A stretch of DNA of 64,000 bases, taken from Gerris lacustris (taxonomy: Eukaryota > Arthropoda > Insecta > Hemiptera > Gerridae). Location of the stretch: assembly GCA_951217055.1 (NCBI GenBank), contig OX578283.1, positions 69,592,278-69,656,277 of the forward strand, written 5' to 3'. Shown one piece after another: positions 1-7,123 of the stretch. The translations under genes were made by a program, and so were the position numbers. The notes beneath the pieces are model-generated. The model was not told the origin of the DNA and ran no database searches. It saw only the letters and a list, made by a program, of their open reading frames with translations. Within the stretch, counting starts at the first letter, position 1; every line of letters begins with the position of its first letter.

Positions 1-53
1 CAAAAAACATATAGTGTTTCATATATAATTTGATGGAAGGCTGCTTATTTGCG

Positions 54-422
54 CTATCCTGATCGCGTCTCTTTGTCCTCCATGATAAATGAGATATTGT
101 AAGCTTTTCCAATCCGTCCGTGATATTTGAGATACATGTTGGGCGCAGCGTTGTAAGCGTCGGCCTGTTCTTTTGTAATTATATTGACGATCCGTTTCGG
201 AAGAAATACGTCGACATCCTCCTCCTCTAGTTTTTCTGTACATTGCCTGTCGTCGTCGTAATGTTGATGCAAAGCTAGAGTTGCTACGAGACCTGTTCCA
301 TGTGTAGCGCTGTTCACCAATTGAAATGAATGGATAAAATAAGATTCATGTTCGGTAAGATCTTTAAGCTGAATACGTCGCCTAAAGTCGATGGAATCAT
401 TAAGTTTGTTGCACAAAGACAT
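54..422 (-). CDS. Accessory viral protein with DVFLP(K/R)R motif (122 aa)
   Basis: I do not recognise a named function. The frame opens with ATG at 422 and ends with TAG at 54-56. It shares a domain with the spliced plus-strand gene at 13693-15120: both have a YFI segment, then HG..(L/V)VATL, an acidic stretch, DVFLP(K/R)R, and a tail with a tyrosine-asparagine pair and YL..(Y/F).G followed by a strand ending in (S/E)F. The alternation of hydrophobic and charged residues suggests a small beta-rich domain, possibly OB-like, but this is only inference. Acidic residues 57-70 are an insertion relative to the paralogue. It is the last gene of the minus-strand series, and a TATA-like/initiator pair lies 38-71 bp upstream. 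Only 53 bp separate its stop from the window edge, so the element's left terminus is not included. Confidence 0.75.
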   Translation of the reverse strand: MSLCNKLNDSIDFRRRIQLKDLTEHESYFIHSFQLVNSATHGTGLVATLALHQHYDDDRQCTEKLEEEDVDVFLPKRIVNIITKEQADAYNAAPNMYLKYHGRIGKAYNISFIMEDKETRSG

Positions 423-459
423 AGTGATGTTGTTGATAGGTTGGCTTGTAGAATGAAAC

Positions 460-493
460 TGACAGATCGTTTAGCGTCCAGTTTTTCTTAAAG
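460..493 (-). promoter_or_regulatory. Core promoter of the 54-422 gene (TTTAAG + TCAGTT)
   Basis: On the minus strand a weak TATA-like TTTAAG begins at 492 and the initiator TCAGTT has its A at 460, a spacing of 32 bp. The 5' leader would be about 38 nt. The spacing matches the other promoters in the element. Confidence 0.55.
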
Positions 494-501
494 TTGACCA
501 G

Positions 502-831
502 TTATGTGGAGGGGGAAACTAGATTCTCCTCTGTCGGGGGGTATAGTATATCCAAGCCACTTTTGATATTAAATAGCTTTATAGCGCAATGGCAACAGAT
601 GCATGTATCCGGTCCGCATTGACAGCTGGGATCACTCCATACGCAAGCAGTATAGTGGCTATTATGAGGATCCATAGTCCTACATACCTTGGCTTTTTCT
701 TTTAGGAAAAGTATTGCTGTAGCAATAGAAGTAAATATGTGAGCTCGAGGGTCGTTCAATTTAATGGTGGGGTACTCTTTTCGGTATCTCTGATACTGAG
801 GGTAAAGACGCATAGCTGCTATCTCCTCCAT
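502..831 (-). CDS. Small cysteine-rich protein, tandem paralogue 1 (109 aa)
   Basis: The ATG at 831 starts MEEI, the same first four residues as the neighbouring gene at 856-1176. The two proteins align along their length: a helical N-terminal half with a shared (E)YP and a DPR motif, then (N)SHYTAC.W.D..C, then a cysteine cluster CxCGPxxCxCCxCA near residues 70-84. The histidine and cysteines suggest a zinc-binding module of about 30 residues. Function is not recognised. Small cysteine-rich regulators near the integrase end are a common class of accessory gene in adintovirus-like elements, but I cannot tie this one to a known family. Its own TATA/initiator lies just upstream (846-883). Confidence 0.75.
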   Translation of the reverse strand: MEEIAAMRLYPQYQRYRKEYPTIKLNDPRAHIFTSIATAILFLKEKAKVCRTMDPHNSHYTACVWSDPSCQCGPDTCICCHCAIKLFNIKSGLDILYPPTEENLVSPST

Positions 832-845
832 GTTTAAATGTTGAC

Positions 846-883
846 TGATCGATATCTAAACAGGTTGTTTTGAAGGATATAAG
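846..883 (-). promoter_or_regulatory. Core promoter of the 502-831 gene
   Basis: The minus strand has TTATAT near 882-877 and the initiator TCAGTC with A at 846, spacing about 33-35 bp. The leader is about 15 nt. The TATA lies inside the 3' end of the upstream gene (856-1176). Confidence 0.55.
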
Positions 884-1176
884 TCCTCCAACTCCTTTAG
901 GATAGTCACAAGCGCAAAGGCACACACATGACAGACACATTTTTCCGGACCTCTTCTAGTACAACTATCGTCGTTCCATATGCAAGCGGTGTAGTGGCTA
1001 TTCGGATAATGATGTATACGTTTCCTACATACCGTAGCACTCGATTTGAGGAACATGAGTGAGGCAGCGATAGATTCAAATTTCTTCATCCGAGGATCGT
1101 CCATTTCGAGGAGTGGATATTCTAGTAGAAATTGTTTGTAGCCATCGCAACGACGTAATGTTTCTATCTCCTCCAT
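856..1176 (-). CDS. Small cysteine-rich protein, tandem paralogue 2 (106 aa)
   Basis: ATG at 1176. It is the tandem duplicate of the gene at 502-831, with the same MEEI start, YP(L)LEMDDPR segment, NSHYTAC.W.D..C core and C.C..CA cluster. One cysteine of the first copy's cluster is replaced here (GPEKCVCHVCA against GPDTCICCHCA), so the metal-binding set may differ. The stop and the next gene's ATG are 24 bp apart, and that interval holds the downstream promoter. Function unknown; a zinc-binding regulator is plausible. The identity, roughly one third to one half by eye, suggests an old duplication kept by selection. Confidence 0.75.
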   Translation of the reverse strand: MEEIETLRRCDGYKQFLLEYPLLEMDDPRMKKFESIAASLMFLKSSATVCRKRIHHYPNSHYTACIWNDDSCTRRGPEKCVCHVCAFALVTILKELEDLYPSKQPV

Positions 1177-1193
1177 GGCAAACGGTAAACGAC

Positions 1194-1224
1194 TAAAGAT
1201 GTTCTCTTACTCGTGTAATTTAAG
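1194..1224 (-). promoter_or_regulatory. Core promoter of the 856-1176 gene
   Basis: The minus strand carries CTTAAATT starting at 1224 and the initiator TTTAGTC with A at 1194, spacing 29-30 bp. The TATA-like box is within the last codons of the 1207-1788 gene. Leader about 17 nt. Confidence 0.5.
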
Positions 1225-1788
1225 TAGTTCGTTGAGATCAAAGTCTTCTATTATTTCGTTGGTCTGTGGAGGTGGTAGGGGTGATGGTGGCGGTGGAGGG
1301 GGTGGTTGCAAATCCTCGCCTGCTGTTGTTGTTGTCTTTAACCGGACAATCAGATCCAATGCTATTTTTATCTGTTGGATTTTATCAAGTAAGGATAGGG
1401 TTTCAACAGCGGACAAAGTGATGCTTTCCGGCAGTCTTGATAACAAGGTATCTATCCACGACGGTCGGTAAGACAAGTCGGTCCGGACAGTACGAGTCGG
1501 CTGATGTAAACGAAGTATTAGATGATTACCGTTGACCACTACATCATGACAAAGTTCGGTGGCTTTCCTCTTTCTGTAAACAATGTCGTTCCTCTTGACA
1601 TATTCACGCAGCTCGGTTTCCCTCTGCATTAGCAATGACCAATCGGCCATGGTTATGAAAAATGGAGGTGTTGTTCCGTCCAAACTACGAATTGTAAGTA
1701 CCGCCGATGACTTCTTAGTCAAACCTACTATGACACATTTTTTCATAGGCTCGAGTAGAAAAGTCCATTCTAAGACGAAATGCTCCAT
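1207..1788 (-). CDS. Accessory viral protein with polyproline tract (193 aa)
   Basis: ATG at 1788, stop at 1207. Residues 1-90 look like a compact alpha/beta domain (for example FFITMADWSLLM near residues 43-54, followed by a charged helix). Residues 100-150 are helical and leucine-rich. A run of seven prolines, broken once by serine and leucine, lies at about 161-173 and is followed by an acidic tail ending in FDLNELLKLHE. I do not recognise the family. The acidic/leucine tail could be a protein-interaction or activation segment, which is inference only. An initiator-like CTTAGTC is present 26-32 bp upstream of the ATG, without a clear TATA. Confidence 0.7.
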   Translation of the reverse strand: MEHFVLEWTFLLEPMKKCVIVGLTKKSSAVLTIRSLDGTTPPFFITMADWSLLMQRETELREYVKRNDIVYRKRKATELCHDVVVNGNHLILRLHQPTRTVRTDLSYRPSWIDTLLSRLPESITLSAVETLSLLDKIQQIKIALDLIVRLKTTTTAGEDLQPPPPPPPSPLPPPQTNEIIEDFDLNELLKLHE

Positions 1789-2172
1789 GGTGTAGTAAAG
1801 AGCAGACTAAGTTGAAATACACACAACACAGAGGTAGGGGTGGGGAGAAGTTACAAATTTGCGGTGGGGATGGTGAGCGGAGCGTGAAGGTTTGAACGAG
1901 TTCAGGGTCGGTTATATCCTGGTGGAGACTAGCCTACGTTTAAGGTATATCCGGGACAAGATCATGGGAATGAACATATTAATATAAGCAGGTGGAACAA
2001 AGCATAAAGGTTTGCTAAGTTCAGGGTCTCCTCTTGCATGGGACCGACGTAGTCAGTCAACCGAAATAAATTGTGGGAAATTGTAATTATTTAGACGTCT
2101 TAATGTCTACACTAGAAAGAGAGCCTGCATGTATAGAAGAGAGATGATGATATGGGACCGATCATATCAAAC
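1789..2172. other. Intergenic control region with imperfect direct repeats
   Basis: This is the largest gap between genes inside the coding block, about 380 bp between the integrase stop and the next gene's ATG. It holds two related segments, about 1873-1910 and 1992-2029, sharing AAGGTTTG, a four-base spacer and AGTTCAGGGTC. TATGGGACCGA and CATGGGACCGA also recur (about 2151 and 2039). No open frame of note is seen. A regulatory or replication role is only a guess. Confidence 0.4.
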
Positions 2173-3099
2173 TTATTTTTGTAGCTCTTTCAAGGGTATC
2201 CAGGTGTTTTGAGTGGATGGAAGACCCATCCACTTGACAAGAGCTCGAGTTTTGTTTCGCCGGACAATGCTTTCGATTAAATAATACTCTGGATATTGGG
2301 TTTTTTTCAACTCCTCCTCGTAAAACTTGCCTAGGATCGGTTGTCCTGCAGAATCGACTAAATTGTACAGGGGTACGTCACGTTGAAACACCTGATTCAC
2401 TTGAAACTGTTCGTTAGTCCAATTGGGCGTGTATCCTTTGGTAAAAAGATGCTTATGTTTACTGATGCGAACCCAGTCTCCGACATTAAACTTTGGTTTA
2501 CGACGTTTACCCTGCCTAGTACTCAAACGTGCGACAATTGCCGACTCATGCCTTTTGGTCACATCAATAGGTCTCATGCCTATAGAGCGATGTATTCGAC
2601 GGTTGTAAGTGTCCACCAAACTGTCCACATAGTCCACCCACTTGTAGGAACCGAGCGTGCTAAAATGTCGCCACATCATTTCCTTAAGTGTGCGATTAAA
2701 GCGTTCGACAATGGTCGCCTTAAGCGGACTATAGGTAAAGTAATGATAGATCCCCTTGTTTTTTGTAAGTGATTTAAACTCGGAGCCTCTAAATTCCAAT
2801 CCCTTGTCCGTGTGCAACAGGGCCGGTGACAATCCGGATTCATCGAAAATTGAAGCCATTGCTGCGCTCACCTCCTTACTGGTTTTTCTCTTGAGCGGTT
2901 TCGCCCATGCCCTCTTTGAGCCGCAGTCGATAACAGTCAGAAGGTATCGGTATCCGCGGTCCGGCACAGTCATTTCGACCAGGTCGGCTTCCCATAAATC
3001 GTCGAGGACACCCTTGATGACGACTCTGCTCCTGGCAAACCGTTTCCGAGCGGGAGCGTGTATCTCCCGCACAAGACCCTCTTTAACACTTGTTGTCAT
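2173..3099 (-). CDS. int: Retroviral-type integrase with chromodomain (Maverick/adintovirus integrase)
   Basis: 308 aa, ATG at 3099. An RNase H-fold DDE core is visible: D39 (WEADLVEM), D98 (LHTDKGLEF) and E132 (TIVERFNRTLK), with 33 residues between the last two, the spacing usual in Maverick integrases. The N-terminal HAPARKRFARSRV segment is also typical. Residues about 225-262 form an SH3-like C-terminal domain (FNVGDWVRISK... at 205-220 onward), and residues 267-306 form a chromodomain (EYYLIESIV...ALVKWMGLP...TW.P). The enzyme would join the ends of the linear viral DNA to host DNA, with the chromodomain possibly guiding it to modified histones. All catalytic residues are present. The start lies 10 bp after the upstream gene's stop, and I see no convincing TATA/initiator of its own. 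Confidence 0.95.
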   Translation of the reverse strand: MTTSVKEGLVREIHAPARKRFARSRVVIKGVLDDLWEADLVEMTVPDRGYRYLLTVIDCGSKRAWAKPLKRKTSKEVSAAMASIFDESGLSPALLHTDKGLEFRGSEFKSLTKNKGIYHYFTYSPLKATIVERFNRTLKEMMWRHFSTLGSYKWVDYVDSLVDTYNRRIHRSIGMRPIDVTKRHESAIVARLSTRQGKRRKPKFNVGDWVRISKHKHLFTKGYTPNWTNEQFQVNQVFQRDVPLYNLVDSAGQPILGKFYEEELKKTQYPEYYLIESIVRRNKTRALVKWMGLPSTQNTWIPLKELQK

Positions 3100-3111
3100 G
3101 ACTTAAGCCGA

Positions 3112-4344
3112 CTACTCAATGACACCGGCTTCGCGCAGCTCTTCCAATATGGACTGTATTTCGTTGTAATGCGAATTGTTACCGGCCTGAGTAGACGCGT
3201 TTATGAGACGTAAACGATCGACGAGCTCGTTGACATTGTTCCAGTAAACATAGTCCACAGATCGATTGGTAACACGCTTAAAACCTTTGCCCCTGACCGG
3301 CGGAGCCTTTGAGACCTTTTGCGACAGATCTGGATTAACCAATTTTTTCAAAAGATTGCGATACTTGTAGCCCGATGAATTGAAATTTCTTGTACTCGAA
3401 TAGCCCTGCCGCGCCGCGTTTGACTGCAAAATAATTTCCTGGTAATTGGCCAAGTCCTCGGCTGTGTAGTTATCGGGCTCGTAGAGGAATAGCAAGTTAA
3501 ACAGACCGTCGGTGGCCGGATAAGGTTTTCCCTTGACATACACGTTGTCGTAGTCTAGCTTCATGTCGGTGTCACCAATAACAATGTTTCCTTTTGAGGT
3601 GACTCTTGGTCCATAAACTGTGTCTGTTTTTCTATCGATGGCTTCACCCGTGAGCAAATGTTTGACAAAGGGCCGTCCGTAAACACTAATGTCACCTAAA
3701 AACATGTTCAACTGTTTCGAACCCTGTGGCGACGAGAGAAAGGTTTTAAACTGCGGACTGCTTGTAGGAGTCGATTGAGCACGTTGAATTGATGCAGCAA
3801 TGGTTAAAGGCTTGCGTAGGGGCGAGGGCGATGATAAAGGTTTGTGCGATGGCGGTGTAGTTTGTGATCGCTTAGCCATTAATGAACCGAGATTTCGACG
3901 AAAGGCCGGTGACTGCGAACCACGTGAGCTTTCTGCTGCCATTTTAGCTGAAGTTTGCGGCATTTGTGTAGAAGCCAAATCGGGTTCGAAGGCAAATGTC
4001 TGTTCATCATCGTCGGCGGAGGCGAGTGCGGGTGCGAGTGCGGGGGCGATATCGTCGGCGCCCTCTTCATCCCATTGCGTCGCTGCAGTCGAGTATTCTT
4101 TCGCGTCCCTAGCAGCAGCGGTCGACACGTTTGTAGTAACGTCGGGTCGGTACGTGGTCGACATGAGCAGAGTTTTGTCCAGACTTTGAGCAATATTCTG
4201 CAGGGGGTCCATAAGGGGCTTTACGCTTTCCTCTGTGATTCTCTTGACGGCCGCCCTACCCGAGCGCAATAGTTTATTCTTCTTGCGAATGACATCTCGC
4301 GTTTTGATCAAACGTCTTTTCACGTCCTTACTCGTCGATTGCAT
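3112..4344 (-). CDS. Conserved adintovirus-type core/virion protein (410 aa)
   Basis: ATG at 4344, overlapping the end of the ATPase gene by 17 bp. Residues 1-75 are basic and helical. Residues 80-215 are low-complexity (Ala, Ser, Pro, acidic), likely disordered. Residues about 225-330 form a conserved domain: GDISVYGRPF, then TVYGPRVTSKGNIVIGD, YVKGKPYPATDGLFNLLFL, and YTAEDLANYQEIILQSNA. I know this VYGPR...IGD...YPATxGL...LL pattern from many uncharacterised proteins in invertebrate Maverick-like elements (possibly the domain catalogued as DUF8207; recollection, not checked). The C-terminus (345-410) is basic, then helical. Its position between ATPase and integrase and its basic nature suggest a virion-core or assembly protein, by inference. 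Its promoter sits inside the ATPase coding region. Confidence 0.8.
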   Translation of the reverse strand: MQSTSKDVKRRLIKTRDVIRKKNKLLRSGRAAVKRITEESVKPLMDPLQNIAQSLDKTLLMSTTYRPDVTTNVSTAAARDAKEYSTAATQWDEEGADDIAPALAPALASADDDEQTFAFEPDLASTQMPQTSAKMAAESSRGSQSPAFRRNLGSLMAKRSQTTPPSHKPLSSPSPLRKPLTIAASIQRAQSTPTSSPQFKTFLSSPQGSKQLNMFLGDISVYGRPFVKHLLTGEAIDRKTDTVYGPRVTSKGNIVIGDTDMKLDYDNVYVKGKPYPATDGLFNLLFLYEPDNYTAEDLANYQEIILQSNAARQGYSSTRNFNSSGYKYRNLLKKLVNPDLSQKVSKAPPVRGKGFKRVTNRSVDYVYWNNVNELVDRLRLINASTQAGNNSHYNEIQSILEELREAGVIE

Positions 4345-5068
4345 TTTGACGACTGAACGCCTCGCCCAATTGGTCGAAAATTATAAACTCGTCAAAACCG
4401 CGACGAAACCTACCACCATCGATGGGAGCCTCTTTGTCAATTACTAAAAAACCGTATTGTTTGCCCCAACATTGGACGCACAACTCGTGAAATTTTGCCC
4501 ATGACATGTCTGTGTTGACATGATCGTCGTAAACATGTCGGAGGTTTGTATCGTCCATTTTAAACAGTATAAGCATGTTACACTGATCTCGGATACAATG
4601 TTTTGGAACGTTGGCATACGATTGCGAAAGGTAAAACGAGTCGACACCCATGTGTCGACCTCGGGTAAAGTATTCCTTCATCCGCTCCTGTTTCTCCATC
4701 ATTACGTCGTCAAAAATGAAAATCGAGTTTTCCCCGACCTGTTCAGGTTCTACGACTTGGTCAAACTCATTTGTGGGATAGAAACCGATTTCGGGCATAC
4801 CACTCAGCACCTTGCTCAAATACCTGTACTTTGGTTGGTCCAATGTTTTGGCGTAGAGGTACACATTGTCAAACCTCAGACCGTTTATATGCAATAAAAG
4901 TGATACCATCAAATGAGTCTTACCACCGCCCGAAGATGCGCAAATAAGCGCTCGGATAGGATGACGTCCAAATAGACGACTGTGTCGACAATTTATCACC
5001 TCAAGAGTGTCATCGGTATCTAATAGTTTTAACACGTCAAACGACGTGTTCTGTTTGACGAATCGCAT
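4328..5068 (-). CDS. Packaging ATPase, A32/FtsK-HerA type
   Basis: 246 aa, ATG at 5068. The Walker A loop is CASSGGGKTH at residues 43-52, and a Walker B strand SIFIFDDV ends at D120-D121. Downstream, FTRGRHMGVDSFYLSQSY (about 135-151) carries the sensor/arginine-finger-like region typical of the A32 branch. This is the motor expected to translocate viral DNA into preformed capsids. Length is normal for Maverick and virophage ATPases (about 230-260 aa). It has its own TATA/initiator (5074-5107), and its 3' end doubles as the promoter and start of the next gene. No lesion is seen. Confidence 0.93.
   Translation of the reverse strand: MRFVKQNTSFDVLKLLDTDDTLEVINCRHSRLFGRHPIRALICASSGGGKTHLMVSLLLHINGLRFDNVYLYAKTLDQPKYRYLSKVLSGMPEIGFYPTNEFDQVVEPEQVGENSIFIFDDVMMEKQERMKEYFTRGRHMGVDSFYLSQSYANVPKHCIRDQCNMLILFKMDDTNLRHVYDDHVNTDMSWAKFHELCVQCWGKQYGFLVIDKEAPIDGGRFRRGFDEFIIFDQLGEAFSRQNAIDE
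4354..4387 (-). promoter_or_regulatory. Core promoter of the 3112-4344 gene, embedded in the ATPase gene
   Basis: The minus strand has TTTATAAT (TATA T at 4385) and the initiator TTCAGTC with A at 4354, spacing 31 bp. The leader to the ATG at 4344 is about 10 nt. Both elements lie within the last 20 codons of the ATPase frame. Confidence 0.75.
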
Positions 5069-5073
5069 TATAC

Positions 5074-5107
5074 TAAGAGGTAAAGGTTTTCCAATACTAT
5101 ATTTATA
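5074..5107 (-). promoter_or_regulatory. Core promoter of the ATPase gene
   Basis: The minus strand has TATAAATA from 5107 and the initiator CTTAGT with A at 5074, spacing 33 bp. The leader is only about 5-6 nt before the ATG at 5068. Confidence 0.75.
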
Positions 5108-5144
5108 AATAATAAAATAGTCAAATTGTGGAAAAAAAAGTAGG

Positions 5145-5154
5145 TTTATTTATT
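5145..5154 (-). terminator. Poly(A) signal overlapping the stop of the 5154-5684 gene
   Basis: Two overlapping AATAAA hexamers on the minus strand begin within the stop codon (5154-5156) of the upstream gene. They are followed by a T-rich tract, and the ATPase promoter begins about 38 bp further on. Position and hexamer support a polyadenylation signal; no transcript evidence is available. Confidence 0.5.
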
Positions 5155-5684
5155 TATACAGTATAAAATTTCAATTTGTACCACAGATACAGTTTCGATG
5201 CCTGGTCCCTGGCGCAGACGTAGTTATCACCTCTGTGCCTGATGCATGCGAGGCGGGGCATCGATGTCCAAAAGTTTAAATTTTTAAGTGAGGGACATCC
5301 AAGTTGGTCCAGATCGGTAATGTTTGTAGTCACTCCACAGCATGTATGTAGAAACTTTGACTTTTCAAGTCCTTTCACGTACACTTGATCGTAGCTGTTG
5401 TTGAGGACTTGCAGTATAGGAATCAGACGATGATAGTCTATATCTCCATCCTCCCATGATAAACCGTGGAAATGCTCTCGAAGCCATTTGTTGTCCCTGG
5501 TCAGAGCAGTCGACGAATCCTTAGTAGGGGGTGGCTTAAACAGGTACCAGCTCATAGCACCGGTACCTACATCGATGATCGCCAGCTCCTTGACGATAAA
5601 ACCGCCCGAAGCCCGATTGTTGCAGGTGTTGCAGGGCTTCTTGAAGTCTCGAAAACAAATTATATCGACAATGGCTGCTTTCAT
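5154..5684 (-). CDS. Exonuclease-like (RNase H-fold?) conserved protein (176 aa)
   Basis: The open frame continues to 5717, but only through non-AUG codons. The first ATG is at 5684, 10 nt after the initiator, so I take that start. The pattern VDI.CF..F......FIVKELAI (residues 6-36), LF.PPP, WL..HFHGLSW..GD (67-81), VYVKGLEKSKFL (101-112), LGCPSLKNL (128-136) and C..H......CA (147-158) is one I recall from many uncharacterised proteins in invertebrate Maverick-like elements. Acidic residues near the first strand and the VKGLEK region are compatible with a 3'-5' exonuclease-like fold; catalysis is not shown. It lies between capsid and ATPase genes. CxxC and C...H clusters (C18/C21, C147-H150-C157) may bind metal. 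Confidence 0.75.
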   Translation of the reverse strand: MKAAIVDIICFRDFKKPCNTCNNRASGGFIVKELAIIDVGTGAMSWYLFKPPPTKDSSTALTRDNKWLREHFHGLSWEDGDIDYHRLIPILQVLNNSYDQVYVKGLEKSKFLHTCCGVTTNITDLDQLGCPSLKNLNFWTSMPRLACIRHRGDNYVCARDQASKLYLWYKLKFYTV

Positions 5685-5693
5685 TGTATTGAC

Positions 5694-5726
5694 TGACGAT
5701 CCAAGCTCGAAACACAACAGCTTATA
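5694..5726 (-). promoter_or_regulatory. Core promoter of the 5154-5684 gene
   Basis: TATAAG begins at 5726 on the minus strand and the initiator TCAGTC has its A at 5694, spacing 32 bp. It places the start site 10 nt before the ATG at 5684 and excludes the upstream in-frame extension. Confidence 0.8.
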
Positions 5727-5768
5727 TTAATTCTCTCCCCCCTCCAATAATGTATCACGCGTGATTGT

Positions 5769-7010
5769 TTAGGCATTCTTCGTTACAATGCCTGTGAGAG
5801 GATAATGAGTAACGAGTTGATCGTGTAAAATTAGGCAATAGGCACTTGTGCCTTCAGGAATATTAGCAGAGGTTTCAAACTCTAGCTTGATGTCAACAGA
5901 GGCCGAGGTCACAGACTCCACTTGTCGACTGCAATCTAGTACAACAAACGGTGCGTCCCTGATAAACTCCTCGTATGTCAGCATGGGATGCGTCTCAGAT
6001 CGTCCGTAATAGGAGCGTTGAAAGTCGGCGTACATCTCGTACAGCCATGCTAACGTTCTCTTGGTAAAGTTCAAATTTAAATTGTCATAGGGGTACGACT
6101 CGCTTCCAATGTAGAGACGTACATTTTTCAAAGCACAAGCATCAAACTTGTTAACGTCCTTTTTCTGTTGGTTGATCCGACCCGTCTGCAAAGCCAAGAT
6201 AACATAGCGAGGCTTTTCCAATTGTGTGCTTGTTTTTATGGTCCAAGTATGATTCTGGGTCTGTGGTAGAATAGGATAGGTAAACAGGTTCCACGTACGA
6301 AAAGCCATTGAAATGGGCACGTTACGCTCGAGTAAGTTAAGCATGCGAAGTTTCTGAAGATCATTTAACGTAAAGTAGGGGAGTTTCCACTTGATACTTT
6401 TAATATCCACTTTGTTTGTAGCCTCTCCTACGGGCTCGGTAGATTCGATAGGTATAAACATGTTGTCGTCTTTGTTAGCCCTGAGTAAAATCAACTCGAG
6501 ACGGGAATTCATTAGGACGCGCTTGTAGTCCTCAGCAAAGCCCAAGACCGTGTCCAAAGGGATGCACATGCTGAATTCACCAGTGGTCTTGTCCAAAGTT
6601 TGATTGTTGGACTTGTCAGTTGTCGGTAACATCCATCCGGCTGACTGTAGTCTCTGCGCAGTGGATTTGCTGAAACTCGAGTATCCTTTTAATGTAGAAG
6701 TGATACCCGGCATCCTGGTCTGATCAATTTCGACGCCATTCAGCTCAAGACGAATGTCGCTGAAGGCGTGTGCACCGGCATTAGATGCCAGCGTGTAAAG
6801 AACAGGTGGCGGTGTCATCTTTCCCTCGATACATATGAAGCTTTTTGATGGCAATACGTAGGTGTCGGGCTGTTGAAAGGGTATCCTTATTTCATCGGAA
6901 TTGTCAAATTTACTCGACGAATAGGGCAGATGACTGTGATACTCCAGTTTTACTATGGAGTCGTCGAATCTTGGCGCTTTTGCCAAATCTAGCAACGTGG
7001 CGGAATCCAT
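5769..7010 (-). CDS. Major capsid protein, double jelly roll (hexon-like)
   Basis: 413 aa, ATG at 7010 in good context (CAACAATGG). The N-terminal jelly roll has EIRIPFQQPDTYVLPSKSFICIEGKM (about 41-66) and FSDIRLELNGVEID (83-96) followed by a glycine-rich turn and STLKGYSSFSKS, a combination typical of Maverick/adintovirus hexons. The second jelly roll includes WTIKTSTQLEKPRYVILALQTGR (about 270-292) and NLNLNFTKRTLAWLYEMYADFQRSYYGR. Length fits the smaller arthropod-type hexons. It is adjacent to penton and protease genes as in other members. The protein would form the trimers of an icosahedral virion. The frame is intact. Confidence 0.9.
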   Translation of the reverse strand: MDSATLLDLAKAPRFDDSIVKLEYHSHLPYSSSKFDNSDEIRIPFQQPDTYVLPSKSFICIEGKMTPPPVLYTLASNAGAHAFSDIRLELNGVEIDQTRMPGITSTLKGYSSFSKSTAQRLQSAGWMLPTTDKSNNQTLDKTTGEFSMCIPLDTVLGFAEDYKRVLMNSRLELILLRANKDDNMFIPIESTEPVGEATNKVDIKSIKWKLPYFTLNDLQKLRMLNLLERNVPISMAFRTWNLFTYPILPQTQNHTWTIKTSTQLEKPRYVILALQTGRINQQKKDVNKFDACALKNVRLYIGSESYPYDNLNLNFTKRTLAWLYEMYADFQRSYYGRSETHPMLTYEEFIRDAPFVVLDCSRQVESVTSASVDIKLEFETSANIPEGTSAYCLILHDQLVTHYPLTGIVTKNA

Positions 7011-7088
7011 TGTTGCGAATTTTTAAGCCCAGATTCTGTAAATACTCACGATTGACAGATGTTAACCCAGTGACGTGATGTTGTCTAC

Positions 7089-7122
7089 TAAAGTCTACAA
7101 TATCGACGGGTCGGTATTTAAA
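7089..7122 (-). promoter_or_regulatory. Core promoter of the major capsid gene
   Basis: TTTAAATA begins at 7122 on the minus strand and the initiator CTTTAGT has its A at 7089, spacing 32-33 bp. This gene has a longer leader, about 79 nt. Confidence 0.6.
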
Positions 7123-7123
7123 G

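Noticed and set aside
1175..1471. Plus-strand 98-residue glycine-rich frame
   Set aside because: Antisense shadow of the polyproline region of the 1207-1788 gene.
5685..5717. N-terminal extension of the 5154-5684 protein
   Set aside because: It starts at a non-AUG codon and overlaps the initiator and leader.
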